Below, one piece after another: positions 8,189-17,420 of a stretch of 64,000 nucleotides of DNA. Both the position numbers and the translations under genes were made by a program. Under the pieces are notes generated by a model. It searched no databases. It had not been told where the DNA came from and worked only from the letters and a program-made list of their open reading frames with translations. This DNA comes from Herbaspirillum sp. DW155 (GTDB taxonomy: Bacteria; Pseudomonadota; Gammaproteobacteria; Burkholderiales; Burkholderiaceae_D), in contig NZ_AP029028.1 of NCBI RefSeq assembly GCF_037076565.1, positions 3,286,001 through 3,350,000 on the forward strand, given 5' to 3'. Within the stretch, counting starts at the first letter, position 1; each line of letters opens with the position of its first letter.

Positions 8189-9496
8189 ATGAGCAAATCC
8201 AATCGTATCGCGCTGTTCTCCCTGGGCACGCCCCAGATGCGCGCCTTCCACCTGACCTGGATGGCCTTCTTCGTCTGCTTCTTCGCCTGGTTCGCCTGCG
8301 CACCGCTGATGCCGGTGATCAAGGGTGAGTTCCACCTCACCCCGGGCCAGATCGCCAACATCAATATCGCCGCAGTCGCCGTGACCATCCTGGTGCGCCT
8401 GATCGTCGGCCCCCTGTGCGACCGCTTCGGCCCGCGCAAGACCTACACCGGCCTCTTGCTGGCCGGCGCCGTGCCGGTCATCGGCGTGGCCTTCGCGCAG
8501 AGCTATGAGAGCTTCCTGTTCTTCCGTCTGCTCATCGGTGCGGTCGGTGCCAGCTTCGTCATCACCCAATATCACACCTCGGTGATGTTCGCGCCCAACG
8601 TGGTCGGCACCGCCAACGCGGCCACGGCCGGCTGGGGCAATGCCGGTGGCGGCGTGGCGCAGGGCGTGATGCCGCTGCTGATGGCGGCCATGCTGATGCT
8701 GGGCGTCTCGCACAGCTGGGGCTGGCGTGCTGCGCTGCTGGTGCCGGGCGTGCTGATGCTGATCATGGCCGCGCTCTACTGGCGCTTTACCCAGGACTGC
8801 CCGGACGGCAACTATGACGACCTGCGCGCCGCCGGCACCACCATCGAAAGCGGCAAGCGCGGCGGCTGGGCCAGCTTCCGTGCGGCCGCTGCCAACTATC
8901 GCGTGTGGATGCTCTTCATCACCTATGGCGCCTGCTTCGGCGTGGAAATCTTCATCCACAACATCGCCGCCATCTATTACGTCGAACACTTCCAGCTCTC
9001 GCTGGAATCGGCCGGCCTCGCCGCCGCCAGCTTCGGCCTGCTGGCGCTGTTTGCCCGCGCCCTGGGCGGCTTCATCTCCGACAAGGTGGCCCTGCGTGGC
9101 GGCCTGAACCGCCGCGCCACCCTGCTCTTCGTGATGATGCTGGGCGAAGGCCTGGGCCTGCTGTGGTTCGCCCATGCCGGCAGCGTGGTCGCTGCAGTCA
9201 TCGCCATGCTGTGCTTTGGTCTGTTCACCCACATGGCCTGCGGCGCCACCTATGCGCTGGTGCCCTTCATCGACCGCAAGGCACTCGGTGGCGTGGCCGG
9301 CATCATCGGTGCCGGTGGCAACGTCGGTGCGGTACTGGCGGGCTTCCTGATGAAGGGCCTGGGCAATACCCAGCAAACCCTGTCGATGCTGGGCGTGCTG
9401 GTGACCCTCTCGGCCCTGTGCGCCGTGGCCATCCGTTTCACTGCGTCGGACAAGCACGGCGAAGCCGTCCTGGCCGACAACAAAGCTGCAGCCTGA
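8189..9496 (+). CDS. Nitrate/nitrite transporter, major facilitator superfamily (NarK/NasA type)
   Basis: A 435-residue inner-membrane protein with about 12 membrane segments. The MFS motif between segments 2 and 3 reads GPLCDRFGPRKTY. The nitrate signature of the family is present in GWGNAGGGVAQGVMPLL, near residues 150-166, and again in AGIIGAGGNVGAVLAGFLMKG near residues 370-390. The start at 8189 lies just after the leader terminator; an earlier in-frame start would run through the attenuator and is unlikely. It is the first gene of the operon and imports nitrate for NasA. Confidence 0.9.
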   Translation: MSKSNRIALFSLGTPQMRAFHLTWMAFFVCFFAWFACAPLMPVIKGEFHLTPGQIANINIAAVAVTILVRLIVGPLCDRFGPRKTYTGLLLAGAVPVIGVAFAQSYESFLFFRLLIGAVGASFVITQYHTSVMFAPNVVGTANAATAGWGNAGGGVAQGVMPLLMAAMLMLGVSHSWGWRAALLVPGVLMLIMAALYWRFTQDCPDGNYDDLRAAGTTIESGKRGGWASFRAAAANYRVWMLFITYGACFGVEIFIHNIAAIYYVEHFQLSLESAGLAAASFGLLALFARALGGFISDKVALRGGLNRRATLLFVMMLGEGLGLLWFAHAGSVVAAVIAMLCFGLFTHMACGATYALVPFIDRKALGGVAGIIGAGGNVGAVLAGFLMKGLGNTQQTLSMLGVLVTLSALCAVAIRFTASDKHGEAVLADNKAAA

Positions 9497-9507
9497 GGAG
9501 ATACCCC

Positions 9508-12081
9508 ATGAACATCATCGTCATCGGCCACGGCATGGTCGGCCACAAATTCCTGGAATGCCTGGCCGAGAGCGGCGCAGGCGACCTCAAGGTCACCATC
9601 CTGTGCGAAGAACCGCGCCCGGCCTACGACCGCGTGCACCTCTCCGAATTCTTCGCCGGCAAGAGTGCAGAAGACTTGTCTCTGGTGGCGCCGGGCTTCT
9701 TCGATGCCGGCCGCAGCGCGGTGCAGTTCGATCTCAAGCTCAACGCCAAGGCCCAGCACATCGACCTGGAACGCAAGCAGGTGCGGGTCAACGTGGCCGG
9801 CGTGGAAGAGACCCTGACCTATGACAAGCTGGTGCTGGCCACCGGCTCCTACCCCTTCGTGCCGACCGTGGCCGGCAACCAGCGCAAGGATTGCTTCGTC
9901 TATCGCACCATCGAAGACCTGGAAGCGATGCTGGAATGCGGCAGCCGTTCCAAGAGCGGCGTGGTCATCGGCGGCGGTCTGCTGGGCCTGGAATGCGCCA
10001 AGGCCCTGCGCGACCTCAAGCTGGACACCCACGTGGTCGAATTCGCCCCGCGCCTGATGGCCGTGCAGGTCGACGAAAGCGGTGGCCGCATCCTGCGCCA
10101 GAAGATCGAGGAACTGGGCGTGACCGCCCATACGCAAAAGAATACGGTGGAGATCGTCGATGGCAAGCAGCACACCCATCGCATGAATTTCGAAGACGGC
10201 TCGCACCTGGAAACCGACATGATCGTCTTCTCCGCCGGCATCCGTCCGCGCGACGAACTGGCACGCCAGGCCGGTCTGAAGGTGGGCGACCGTGGCGGCA
10301 TCGTGATCGACAACAGCTGCCTCACCTCGGATACGGCCGTGTATGCCATCGGCGAATGCGCGCTATGGAACGGCAAGATTTTCGGCCTGGTCGCCCCCGG
10401 TTACGACATGGCCCGCACTGCGGCCAGGCACCTGCTCTCGCACCGCGATGAAGCCATTGAAGTCCCGGCCTTCAACGGTGCCGACATGAGCACCAAATTG
10501 AAACTCATGGGCGTGGACGTGGCCAGCATCGGCGATGCGCACGGCAAGGAGGCCGGCAGCCGCTCGTATCAGTTCACCGATGAACGCAAGCAGATCTACA
10601 AGAAGATCGTGGTCTCTGAATCCGGCAAGCACCTGCTGGGTGCAGTGATGGTGGGCGATGCCTCGGAATACGGCACGCTGCTGCAGATGATGCTCAACAA
10701 GATCGAACTGCCGGAGTCGCCCGAATTCCTGATCCTGCCGCAATCCGATGGCAAGACCAAGCCGGGCCTGGGCGTGGATGCGCTGCCGGAATCGGCGCAG
10801 ATCTGTTCCTGCAACAACGTCTCCAAGGGCCAGCTGTGTGCGGCGGTGGCCTCGGGTGTCACCAATATCGGCGACCTGAAGGCTTGCACCAAGGCCGGCA
10901 CCGCTTGCGGCGGCTGCGTGCCGCTGGTCACGCAGGTAATGAAGGCCGAGATGAAGAAGCAGGGCCTGGCAGTCAACAATCACGTCTGCGAACACTTCCC
11001 CTACTCGCGCCAGGAAATCCACCACCTCGTGCGCGTAGGTCAGATCAAGAGCTTCGATGAACTGCTGGCCAAGCATGGCAAGGGCCTGGGCTGCGATGTC
11101 TGCAAGCCGATGGTGGCCAATGTACTGGCCTCGCTGTGGAACGACTTCGTGCTCAAGAAGGAACACGCGGGCCTGCAGGATTCCAACGACTACTTCCTCG
11201 GCAACATCCAGAAGGATGGCACCTACTCGGTGGTGCCGCGCATGGCCGGTGGCGAAGTCACGCCCGATGGCCTCATCGCCGTGGGCCAGATCGCCAAGAA
11301 ATACGGCCTCTACACCAAGATCACCGGTGGCCAGCGCGTAGACCTGTTCGGTGCCCGCGTGGACCAGTTGCCCGACATCTGGGAAGAACTGATCGCTGCC
11401 GGTTTCGAAACCGGCCATGCCTACGGCAAGTCGCTGCGCACGGTGAAGTCCTGCGTCGGCTCGACCTGGTGCCGTTACGGAGTGGGCGACAGCGTGGGCT
11501 TCGCCGTGCGTCTGGAAAACCGCTACAAGGGTCTGCGCTCGCCGCACAAGATCAAGTTCGGCGTCTCCGGCTGCACCCGTGAATGCGCTGAAGCACAGGG
11601 CAAGGACGTGGGCATCATCGCCACCGAGAAGGGCTGGAACCTGTACGTCTGCGGCAATGGCGGCATGAAGCCGCGTCATGCCGAACTGATCGCCTCGGAC
11701 CTCGATGAAGCCACGCTGATCCGTTACGTGGACCGTTTCCTGATGTTCTACGTGCGCACCGCCGACCGCCTGCAACGCACCAGCACCTGGCGCGAGAATC
11801 TGGAAGGCGGGCTGGACTACCTCAAGAGCGTGGTCATCGATGATAAGCTGGGCATCGCCGCCGAGCTGGAAAGCGAGATGCAGCGCGTGGTCGACACCTA
11901 CCAGTGCGAATGGAAGAAGGCCGTCACCGATCCGGAAACGCGCAAGCGCTTCCGCCACTTCGTCAACAGCAAGGCGGCCGACGGCAACATCAGGTTCGTC
12001 GAGGAACGCGGGCAGATCCGTCCGGCCACGGTGGCCGAGAAGAAGCTGCTCGATATTCCCGTCGTCGTCGAGACCGTGTGA
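9508..12081 (+). CDS. nirB: Assimilatory nitrite reductase [NAD(P)H], large subunit
   Basis: An 857-residue cytoplasmic enzyme that reduces nitrite to ammonium with six electrons from NAD(P)H. Domains in order: FAD/NAD-binding reductase (residues 1-400, opening MNIIVIGHGMVGHKF, second nucleotide site GVVIGGGLLGLE); a BFD-like [2Fe-2S] domain (about 430-480, CSC...CGGC); then the sulfite/nitrite reductase repeats. The [4Fe-4S]-siroheme cysteines are visible in SCVGSTWC and GCTRECAEA near residues 647-695. A GAGGAG precedes the ATG 11 bases after the transporter. NirD is encoded downstream. Confidence 0.95.
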   Translation: MNIIVIGHGMVGHKFLECLAESGAGDLKVTILCEEPRPAYDRVHLSEFFAGKSAEDLSLVAPGFFDAGRSAVQFDLKLNAKAQHIDLERKQVRVNVAGVEETLTYDKLVLATGSYPFVPTVAGNQRKDCFVYRTIEDLEAMLECGSRSKSGVVIGGGLLGLECAKALRDLKLDTHVVEFAPRLMAVQVDESGGRILRQKIEELGVTAHTQKNTVEIVDGKQHTHRMNFEDGSHLETDMIVFSAGIRPRDELARQAGLKVGDRGGIVIDNSCLTSDTAVYAIGECALWNGKIFGLVAPGYDMARTAARHLLSHRDEAIEVPAFNGADMSTKLKLMGVDVASIGDAHGKEAGSRSYQFTDERKQIYKKIVVSESGKHLLGAVMVGDASEYGTLLQMMLNKIELPESPEFLILPQSDGKTKPGLGVDALPESAQICSCNNVSKGQLCAAVASGVTNIGDLKACTKAGTACGGCVPLVTQVMKAEMKKQGLAVNNHVCEHFPYSRQEIHHLVRVGQIKSFDELLAKHGKGLGCDVCKPMVANVLASLWNDFVLKKEHAGLQDSNDYFLGNIQKDGTYSVVPRMAGGEVTPDGLIAVGQIAKKYGLYTKITGGQRVDLFGARVDQLPDIWEELIAAGFETGHAYGKSLRTVKSCVGSTWCRYGVGDSVGFAVRLENRYKGLRSPHKIKFGVSGCTRECAEAQGKDVGIIATEKGWNLYVCGNGGMKPRHAELIASDLDEATLIRYVDRFLMFYVRTADRLQRTSTWRENLEGGLDYLKSVVIDDKLGIAAELESEMQRVVDTYQCEWKKAVTDPETRKRFRHFVNSKAADGNIRFVEERGQIRPATVAEKKLLDIPVVVETV

Positions 12082-12124
12082 TATCCGGCCATCGTCGCGC
12101 CGTCGATACGTCACGGCGCGACTG

Positions 12125-12197
12125 CTCAGTCCGAACGGTGGTCGATGAAGAAGGAACCGTTCGTCCTGAGTAGCGGCAAGGCCGCGTATCGAAGGCG
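12125..12197. repeat. REP-like palindromic element between nirB and nirD
   Basis: CTCAGTCCGAACGGT (12125-12139) pairs with a copy at 12156-12170 at 13 of 15 positions. It is followed by the module GTAGCGGC...GCCGCGTATCGAAGGCGC also found at 43970-43999 downstream of argH. The pair of loci shows this is a dispersed intergenic repeat. It lies inside the nas transcript and could affect mRNA processing between nirB and nirD. Confidence 0.65.
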
Positions 12198-12227
12198 CAC
12201 CCGCCGTACAACCATGAGGAGCACCGC

Positions 12228-12590
12228 ATGCACAGCGACCAACAAATCAAGCAATGGACCCCCGTCTGCGAACTGGCAGAGATCGTCCCCAATACCGGCG
12301 TGGCCGCGCTGATCGGCGACCAGCAGGTAGCCATCTTCCACGTCATCGACCGCAGCCAGGGCGAGCCGCAGCCGCGTGTCTTCGCCATCGGCAACTATGA
12401 TCCCAATGCGCAGGCCGCCGTGCTTTCGCGCGGACTGGTGGGTAATCTGGGCGAACGCATCGTGGTGGCCTCGCCGATCTACAAGCATCACTTCGATCTC
12501 ACCACCGGGCAGTGCCTGGAAGAACCCGCCAACTCGGTACCCGCCTGGCCGGCGCGCATCGATGAAGGCAAAGTCTGGATCGGTGGCTGA
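12228..12590 (+). CDS. nirD: Nitrite reductase small subunit (Rieske-like)
   Basis: A 120-residue protein of the NirD family with a Rieske-type ferredoxin fold. Visible family features are WTPVCELAEIVPNTGVAALI at the N-terminus, QVAIFHV, and YKHHFDLTTGQCLEEP near the C-terminus. The Cys/His cluster ligands of true Rieske proteins are not present, as is normal for NirD. The start follows GAGGAGCACCGC. It partners NirB and is followed after one base by the flavoprotein gene. Confidence 0.92.
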   Translation: MHSDQQIKQWTPVCELAEIVPNTGVAALIGDQQVAIFHVIDRSQGEPQPRVFAIGNYDPNAQAAVLSRGLVGNLGERIVVASPIYKHHFDLTTGQCLEEPANSVPAWPARIDEGKVWIGG

Positions 12591-12591
12591 G

Positions 12592-13815
12592 ATGACGACC
12601 GCCAAGCCCTCGCTGGTCGTGGTCGGCAATGGCATGGCCGGCATGCGCACGGTGGAGGAATTGTTGAAGCTGGCACCGGACCTCTACGACATCACCGTCT
12701 TCGGCGCCGAGCCGCACGGCAACTACAACCGCATCATGCTCTCGCCGGTACTGGCCGGCGACAAGAGCATCGATGACATCATGCTCAACCCGCGCGCCTG
12801 GTACGACGACAACGGTATCACCCTGCATGCGGGCGATCCGGTGGAACGCATCGACCGCCGCCAGCGCACCGTGCATGCGCGCTCCGGCCTGGCGGTGAAA
12901 TACGACCGTCTGCTGCTGGCCACCGGTTCCACGCCCTTCATCATCCCGGTGCCGGGCCATCAACTGCCGGGCGTGATCGCCTTTCGCGACATCCAGGACG
13001 TGGACACCATGCTGCAAGCCGCACGCACCCATCGCCATGCGGTGGCGATCGGCGGCGGCCTGCTCGGGCTGGAGGCGGCCAATGGCCTGATGCGCCAGGG
13101 CATGGACGTGACCGTGGTGCATGTCACCGATGCGCTGATGAATCAGCAACTCGACAAACCCGCCGCCGCCCTGCTGAAGAAAGCGCTGGAAGACAAGGGC
13201 CTGCGCTTCCTGCTCAATGCCCATACCGAAGAGATCGTCGGCCCGGATCGCGTCACCGCCGTGCGCTTCAAGGATGGCAACAGCATTCCCGCCGATCTGG
13301 TGGTGATGACGGCGGGCGTGCGTCCCAACATCGCCCTGGCCAAGTCGGCAGGCTTGCACTGCGAGCGCGCCATCATCGTCGACGACACCTTGCAGACCTA
13401 CGACCCGCGCATCTATGCCGTGGGCGAATGCGTGCAGCACCGCAAGGCCACCTTCGGACTGGTGGCGCCGATCTGGGATCAGGCGCGCGTCTGCGGTGCT
13501 CATCTGGCCGGTGCCGGTCATCGCCGCTATGTGCAGCAGGCCACCGCCACCAAACTGAAGGTGACCGGCGTGGACCTCTATTCGGCGGGCGATTTCATCG
13601 GCGGCGAGGATACCGAAGACCTGGTAGTACGCGACCCGCGCCGGGGCATCTACAAGCGGCTGGTGCTGCGCGGCACACGCCTGGTCGGTGCGGTGCTGTA
13701 TGGTGACGTCAAGGACGGCCCGTGGTATTTCGACCTGATCCAGAGCGGACGCGACATCAGCGCCTTCCGGCGCGAGCTGCCGTTCGGACAGGCCATGTGC
13801 CAGCATGCGGCCTAG
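12592..13815 (+). CDS. FAD/NAD(P)H-dependent oxidoreductase, nitrate reductase electron-transfer subunit
   Basis: A 407-residue flavoprotein. The N-terminal FAD site reads VVVGNGMAGMRTVEELL and the second nucleotide site AIGGGLLGLEAANGL (near residues 150-165); YAVGECVQH is the second FAD contact. It resembles the N-terminal half of NirB and the NasB/NasC subunits that pass electrons from NAD(P)H to the catalytic nitrate reductase. No BFD or rubredoxin domain follows. Its place between nirD and nasA supports a role as the reductase partner of NasA. The exact name varies between species. Confidence 0.85.
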   Translation: MTTAKPSLVVVGNGMAGMRTVEELLKLAPDLYDITVFGAEPHGNYNRIMLSPVLAGDKSIDDIMLNPRAWYDDNGITLHAGDPVERIDRRQRTVHARSGLAVKYDRLLLATGSTPFIIPVPGHQLPGVIAFRDIQDVDTMLQAARTHRHAVAIGGGLLGLEAANGLMRQGMDVTVVHVTDALMNQQLDKPAAALLKKALEDKGLRFLLNAHTEEIVGPDRVTAVRFKDGNSIPADLVVMTAGVRPNIALAKSAGLHCERAIIVDDTLQTYDPRIYAVGECVQHRKATFGLVAPIWDQARVCGAHLAGAGHRRYVQQATATKLKVTGVDLYSAGDFIGGEDTEDLVVRDPRRGIYKRLVLRGTRLVGAVLYGDVKDGPWYFDLIQSGRDISAFRRELPFGQAMCQHAA

Positions 13816-13855
13816 CCATCAGGCTACCGACGGCAATTAGTAACAAAGGATAGCA

Positions 13856-16633
13856 ATGAATCTCTCCCAGACTCCGCTGGCCCTGGCCGTGACCACCACA
13901 TCGACCACCTGCCCCTATTGCGGCGTGGGTTGCGGGGTGACGGCCTCCATGAAGCAGGATGGCAGCCTGGGCATCCAGGGCGATGCGCAGCACCCGGCCA
14001 ACTTCGGCCGCCTGTGCGTCAAAGGATCGGCACTGGGTGAAACGGTCGACCTCGATGGCCGCCTGCTGCATCCGCAACTGCGCGATGCGCAGGGCCAGCT
14101 GCAGCAGGTCTCGTGGGATCATGCACTGGACCACGTGGCCGGCAAGTTCTCGGCCATCATCGATGCGCATGGACCCGATGCAGTGGCGCTCTACGTCTCG
14201 GGCCAGTTGCTGACCGAGGACTACTACATCGCCAACAAGCTCATGAAGGGCTATATCGGCAGCGCCAACATCGATACCAATTCGCGGCTGTGCATGTCCT
14301 CGGCAGTGGCCGGACACAAGCGCGCCTTCGGTGAAGACCTGGTACCGGTCTGCTATGAAGATCTGGAACTGGCCGACCTGATCGTGCTGGTAGGATCGAA
14401 TGCGGCGTGGTGCCACCCCATCCTGTTCCAGCGCATCGCCAGGCTCAAGGAAACCCGCCCGTCCATGCGCCTGATCGTGATCGACCCGCGCCGCACCGCG
14501 ACCTGCGAACTGGCGGACCTGCACTTGCCGGTCAAGGCAGGCACCGATGTGTGGCTCTTCAATGGACTGATGAGCTACCTGGCTCATCGCGGCCTGCGTG
14601 ACAATGCCTTCATCGCCGCGCATACGAATGGTTTTGACGAAGCACTGGCGATGGCCGATGCCGATTGCGCCGATCCCGCCACGGTAGCGCGGATCTGCAA
14701 GGTCGGCCTCGACGATCTGCTGGCCTTCTACGAAGCCTTTGCCCAGAACGAGAAAGTCGTTACCGGTTTTTCCATGGGCGTGAACCAGTCCTCGGTGGGC
14801 AGCGACAAGGTGAACAGCATCATCAACTGCCATCTGGCCACCGGCCGCATCGGCAAGCCCGGCATGGGCCCCTTCTCCATCACCGGTCAGCCCAATGCCA
14901 TGGGCGGACGCGAGGTCGGCGGCCTGGCCAACATGCTGGCCGCGCACATGGACCTGGACCAGCCATTGCACCGCGAGATCGTGCAGGAATTCTGGCAATC
15001 CCCGCGCATCGCGGACAAGCCGGGCATGAAGGCCGTGGACATGTTCCGCGCCATCGAGGAAGGTCGCATCAAGGCGGTGTGGATCATGGCCACCAATCCA
15101 TTGGTGAGCCTGCCCGATGCCGACCTGGTGCAGCGTGCCTTGCAGAAGTGCGAGCTGGTGGTGTCCTCCGACGTCATCACCCGCACCGATACCAATGCCT
15201 TCGCTCACGTGCTGCTACCGGCGCTGGCCTGGGGCGAGAAGGATGGCACGGTCACCAATTCCGAGCGCCGCATTTCCCGGCAGCGGGCTTTCCTCACGGC
15301 ACCGGGCGAGGCACGCGGTGACTGGCAGATCATCTGCGACGTCGCACAGCGCATGGGCTTTGCGGGATTTGATTTCGAGGGCCCGCATGCGATCTTCGAT
15401 GAACATGCGCGCCTGTCCGCGCATCGCAATGGAGAAGCCGATGCAGGGCATGCACGCCGCGCACGCCGGGTCTTCAATCTCTCCGGCCTGACGGGGATGG
15501 ACAAGGCTGGCTATGACGCGATGACACCGATCCAGTGGCCGGTGCAGCGCTTGTCCGATGGCAGCATCAGCGGCACGGCACGCGTACTGGAAGATCATCG
15601 TTTCACCCACGCCGATGGCCGCGCCCGTTTCGTGCCGACCGCACCGCGCACGCCGGGACACGCCGTTTGCGAGGATTACCCGCTGATCCTCAACACCGGC
15701 CGCGTGCGCGACCACTGGCACACCATGACGCGCACGGGCAAATCGGCCACGCTGGCCAGCCACATCCCCGAGTCCTTCATCGACATCCACCCGCAGGATG
15801 CCTTGCTGTATGGTGTGCGCGAAGGTGGCCTGGCGCGCATCAGCAGCCGCTGGGGCGCGATGGTGGCGCGCGTGCAGCATGGCGGCGGGATTCCCCGTGG
15901 TGCGGTGTTCGTGCCTATCCACTGGAACGGCCAGTCCGCTTCCGATGCGCGCGTGGGTGCGGTGGTCAATCCGGTGGTCGATCCGGTCTCGGGCGAACCG
16001 GAGTTCAAGCACACGCCGGTAGCCATCGAGGAATTCCGCGTGGGTTGGCATGGCTTCATCCTGACCCGCCATGCGCTGGAGCTGGACGACATCACGCACT
16101 GGACGCGCGTGCAGGGCCGTGATTTCGTGCGTTATGAACTGGCCGGACGCAATCAGATCAGTGACCACACCGCCTGGGCGCGCGCCTTGCTGGGCGTGCA
16201 GGCGGACGATGCCGACTGGCTGGAATATGAAGACTTGAGCGACGGCAGCTATCGTGCCGTGCACGTGGTCGATGACCGCATCGACATGTGCCTGTTCATG
16301 TCGGCCCGCCCTGACCTGCCCTCCCGCTCGTGGCTGGCGGGCCTGTTCGCCAAGGACAAGCTGGCCGAGGCCGACCGCGTGGGCCTGCTGGTAGGCCAGC
16401 CCATCGAGAAAGGTGCCGACACCGGACCGACCGTCTGCTCCTGTTTTGGCGTGGGTCGCAACACCATCTGCAATGCCATCCGCGAGCAGGGCTTGAGCGA
16501 GGTGAGTCAGGTCACGGCCTGCCTGAAGGCGGGCGGCAATTGTGGTTCCTGCGTGCCGGAGATCAAGAAGCTGATGGTGGAGATCAAGGTGCTGGCAGCG
16601 GCCGAAGCAAGGGAGCGTGAGACGGCAGCTTAG
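13856..16633 (+). CDS. nasA: Assimilatory nitrate reductase, catalytic subunit
   Basis: A 925-residue molybdopterin enzyme that reduces nitrate to nitrite in the cytoplasm. The N-terminal [4Fe-4S] motif is CPYCGVGC (about residues 19-26) with the downstream Cys in RLCVKGS. The Mo-bis-MGD domains follow, with SRLCMSSAVAGHKRAFG (active-site Cys) near residue 145 and TGQPNAMGGREVGGLANML near 345. The last 70 residues form a BFD-like [2Fe-2S] domain (CSCFGVG...CGSC). AAAGGATAGCA precedes the ATG. It is the last gene of the operon. Confidence 0.93.
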   Translation: MNLSQTPLALAVTTTSTTCPYCGVGCGVTASMKQDGSLGIQGDAQHPANFGRLCVKGSALGETVDLDGRLLHPQLRDAQGQLQQVSWDHALDHVAGKFSAIIDAHGPDAVALYVSGQLLTEDYYIANKLMKGYIGSANIDTNSRLCMSSAVAGHKRAFGEDLVPVCYEDLELADLIVLVGSNAAWCHPILFQRIARLKETRPSMRLIVIDPRRTATCELADLHLPVKAGTDVWLFNGLMSYLAHRGLRDNAFIAAHTNGFDEALAMADADCADPATVARICKVGLDDLLAFYEAFAQNEKVVTGFSMGVNQSSVGSDKVNSIINCHLATGRIGKPGMGPFSITGQPNAMGGREVGGLANMLAAHMDLDQPLHREIVQEFWQSPRIADKPGMKAVDMFRAIEEGRIKAVWIMATNPLVSLPDADLVQRALQKCELVVSSDVITRTDTNAFAHVLLPALAWGEKDGTVTNSERRISRQRAFLTAPGEARGDWQIICDVAQRMGFAGFDFEGPHAIFDEHARLSAHRNGEADAGHARRARRVFNLSGLTGMDKAGYDAMTPIQWPVQRLSDGSISGTARVLEDHRFTHADGRARFVPTAPRTPGHAVCEDYPLILNTGRVRDHWHTMTRTGKSATLASHIPESFIDIHPQDALLYGVREGGLARISSRWGAMVARVQHGGGIPRGAVFVPIHWNGQSASDARVGAVVNPVVDPVSGEPEFKHTPVAIEEFRVGWHGFILTRHALELDDITHWTRVQGRDFVRYELAGRNQISDHTAWARALLGVQADDADWLEYEDLSDGSYRAVHVVDDRIDMCLFMSARPDLPSRSWLAGLFAKDKLAEADRVGLLVGQPIEKGADTGPTVCSCFGVGRNTICNAIREQGLSEVSQVTACLKAGGNCGSCVPEIKKLMVEIKVLAAAEARERETAA

Positions 16634-16662
16634 GCGATGAGAGGAGGAAATCGTGAACGCAG

Positions 16663-16692
16663 TTGACCGTTTGCGAGGGATGCTGTTATTAT
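16663..16692 (+). promoter_or_regulatory. Sigma70-type promoter of tRNA-Pro
   Basis: TTGACC (16663-16668) and TATTAT (16687-16692) are separated by 18 bases and lie just ahead of the tRNA gene. The fit to the housekeeping consensus is good. Confidence 0.65.
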
Positions 16693-16701
16693 CTCGCTTC
16701 T

Positions 16702-16778
16702 CGGAGTGTAGCGCAGCCCGGTAGCGCACCTGGTTTGGGACCAGGGGGTCCAAGGTTCGAATCCTTGTACTCCGACCA
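16702..16778 (+). tRNA. tRNA-Pro (anticodon TGG)
   Basis: A 77-base cloverleaf with acceptor stem CGGAGTG/TACTCCG, anticodon stem CCTGG/CCAGG around TTTGGGA, T arm with GGTTCGAATCC, and an encoded 3' CCA. The anticodon TGG reads proline codons. Confidence 0.95.
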
Positions 16779-16785
16779 CTCATCA

Positions 16786-16820
16786 AAAACGGGCTGTCGC
16801 AGACAGCCCGTTTTCTTTTC
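16786..16820 (+). terminator. Rho-independent terminator after tRNA-Pro
   Basis: A 13-bp stem (16786-16798 with 16802-16814) around GCA, followed by TTTTCTTTT. Confidence 0.85.
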
Positions 16821-16874
16821 TGGATCGTTGGCGGTAGCGCATCAGCGCAGCATCACACCGCCAGCCACGCCGAA

Positions 16875-16951
16875 CTGCCCTTAGCTCAACTGGATAGAGC
16901 AATGGCCTTCTAAGCCATAGGTCGGGGGTTCGAGTCCCTCAGGGCAGGCCA
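16875..16951 (+). tRNA. tRNA-Arg (anticodon TCT)
   Basis: A 77-base cloverleaf with acceptor stem CTGCCCT/AGGGCAG, anticodon stem ATGGC/GCCAT around CTTCTAA, T arm GGGGG-TTCGAGT-CCCTC and an encoded 3' CCA. The anticodon TCT reads AGA and AGG. The genes after it look like accessory DNA, so this tRNA may be an integration site; no repeated 3' end was found. Confidence 0.95.
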
Positions 16952-17420
16952 TCTCTCTGGCTCGTTTTCCTTGCATATCAGGTACCCGGCGATTCATCAG
17001 GCGGGACGCGCTCACCGCGTCAAAGTCGCCTCTTGATCCATCTACTGCACCAAAACCGCACCCACAGTGCAAAGCACATCCCAAGCACAGCGATACTGAA
17101 CGTAAGCGTTGGCGCTGAGCCGTATTGACGTGCGGAGAAAAATTGAACGAGGCAACAATGGGCGCGTAGCGGGGTCTCCGCTCTGGGGCGAACAGTTAAT
17201 TTGGACGCAGGTCAAAAAGTGCAGCGACCCGATTATGAATTGCAACGCATTGTGCATGGCGATGGAAGGCCGTAGCATTGAAGGCGTGGCAATGCACGTC
17301 TATGAAAACGAAGAGGGCCGCTTACCTTAGGTGCCATGTGCCCGACACGATGTCCTTCTTTCTCCTCATGTGACCCTTTATTCCGAAGCGGCCTTACCGG
17401 AGTTACGAAAAAGGCGATAA
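16952..17420. other. Stretch after tRNA-Arg without a recognisable gene
   Basis: Several short frames overlap here on both strands, none with convincing composition or a ribosome site. It probably separates the core chromosome from a small accessory segment. Confidence 0.4.

Noticed and set aside
8905..9507. Upstream extension of nirB into the transporter gene
   Set aside because: Runs through the transporter in another frame; the ATG at 9508 has a strong ribosome site and gives the conserved N-terminus.
17042..17330. Two overlapping short frames after tRNA-Arg
   Set aside because: No ribosome site, no domain pattern, and they overlap on opposite strands.
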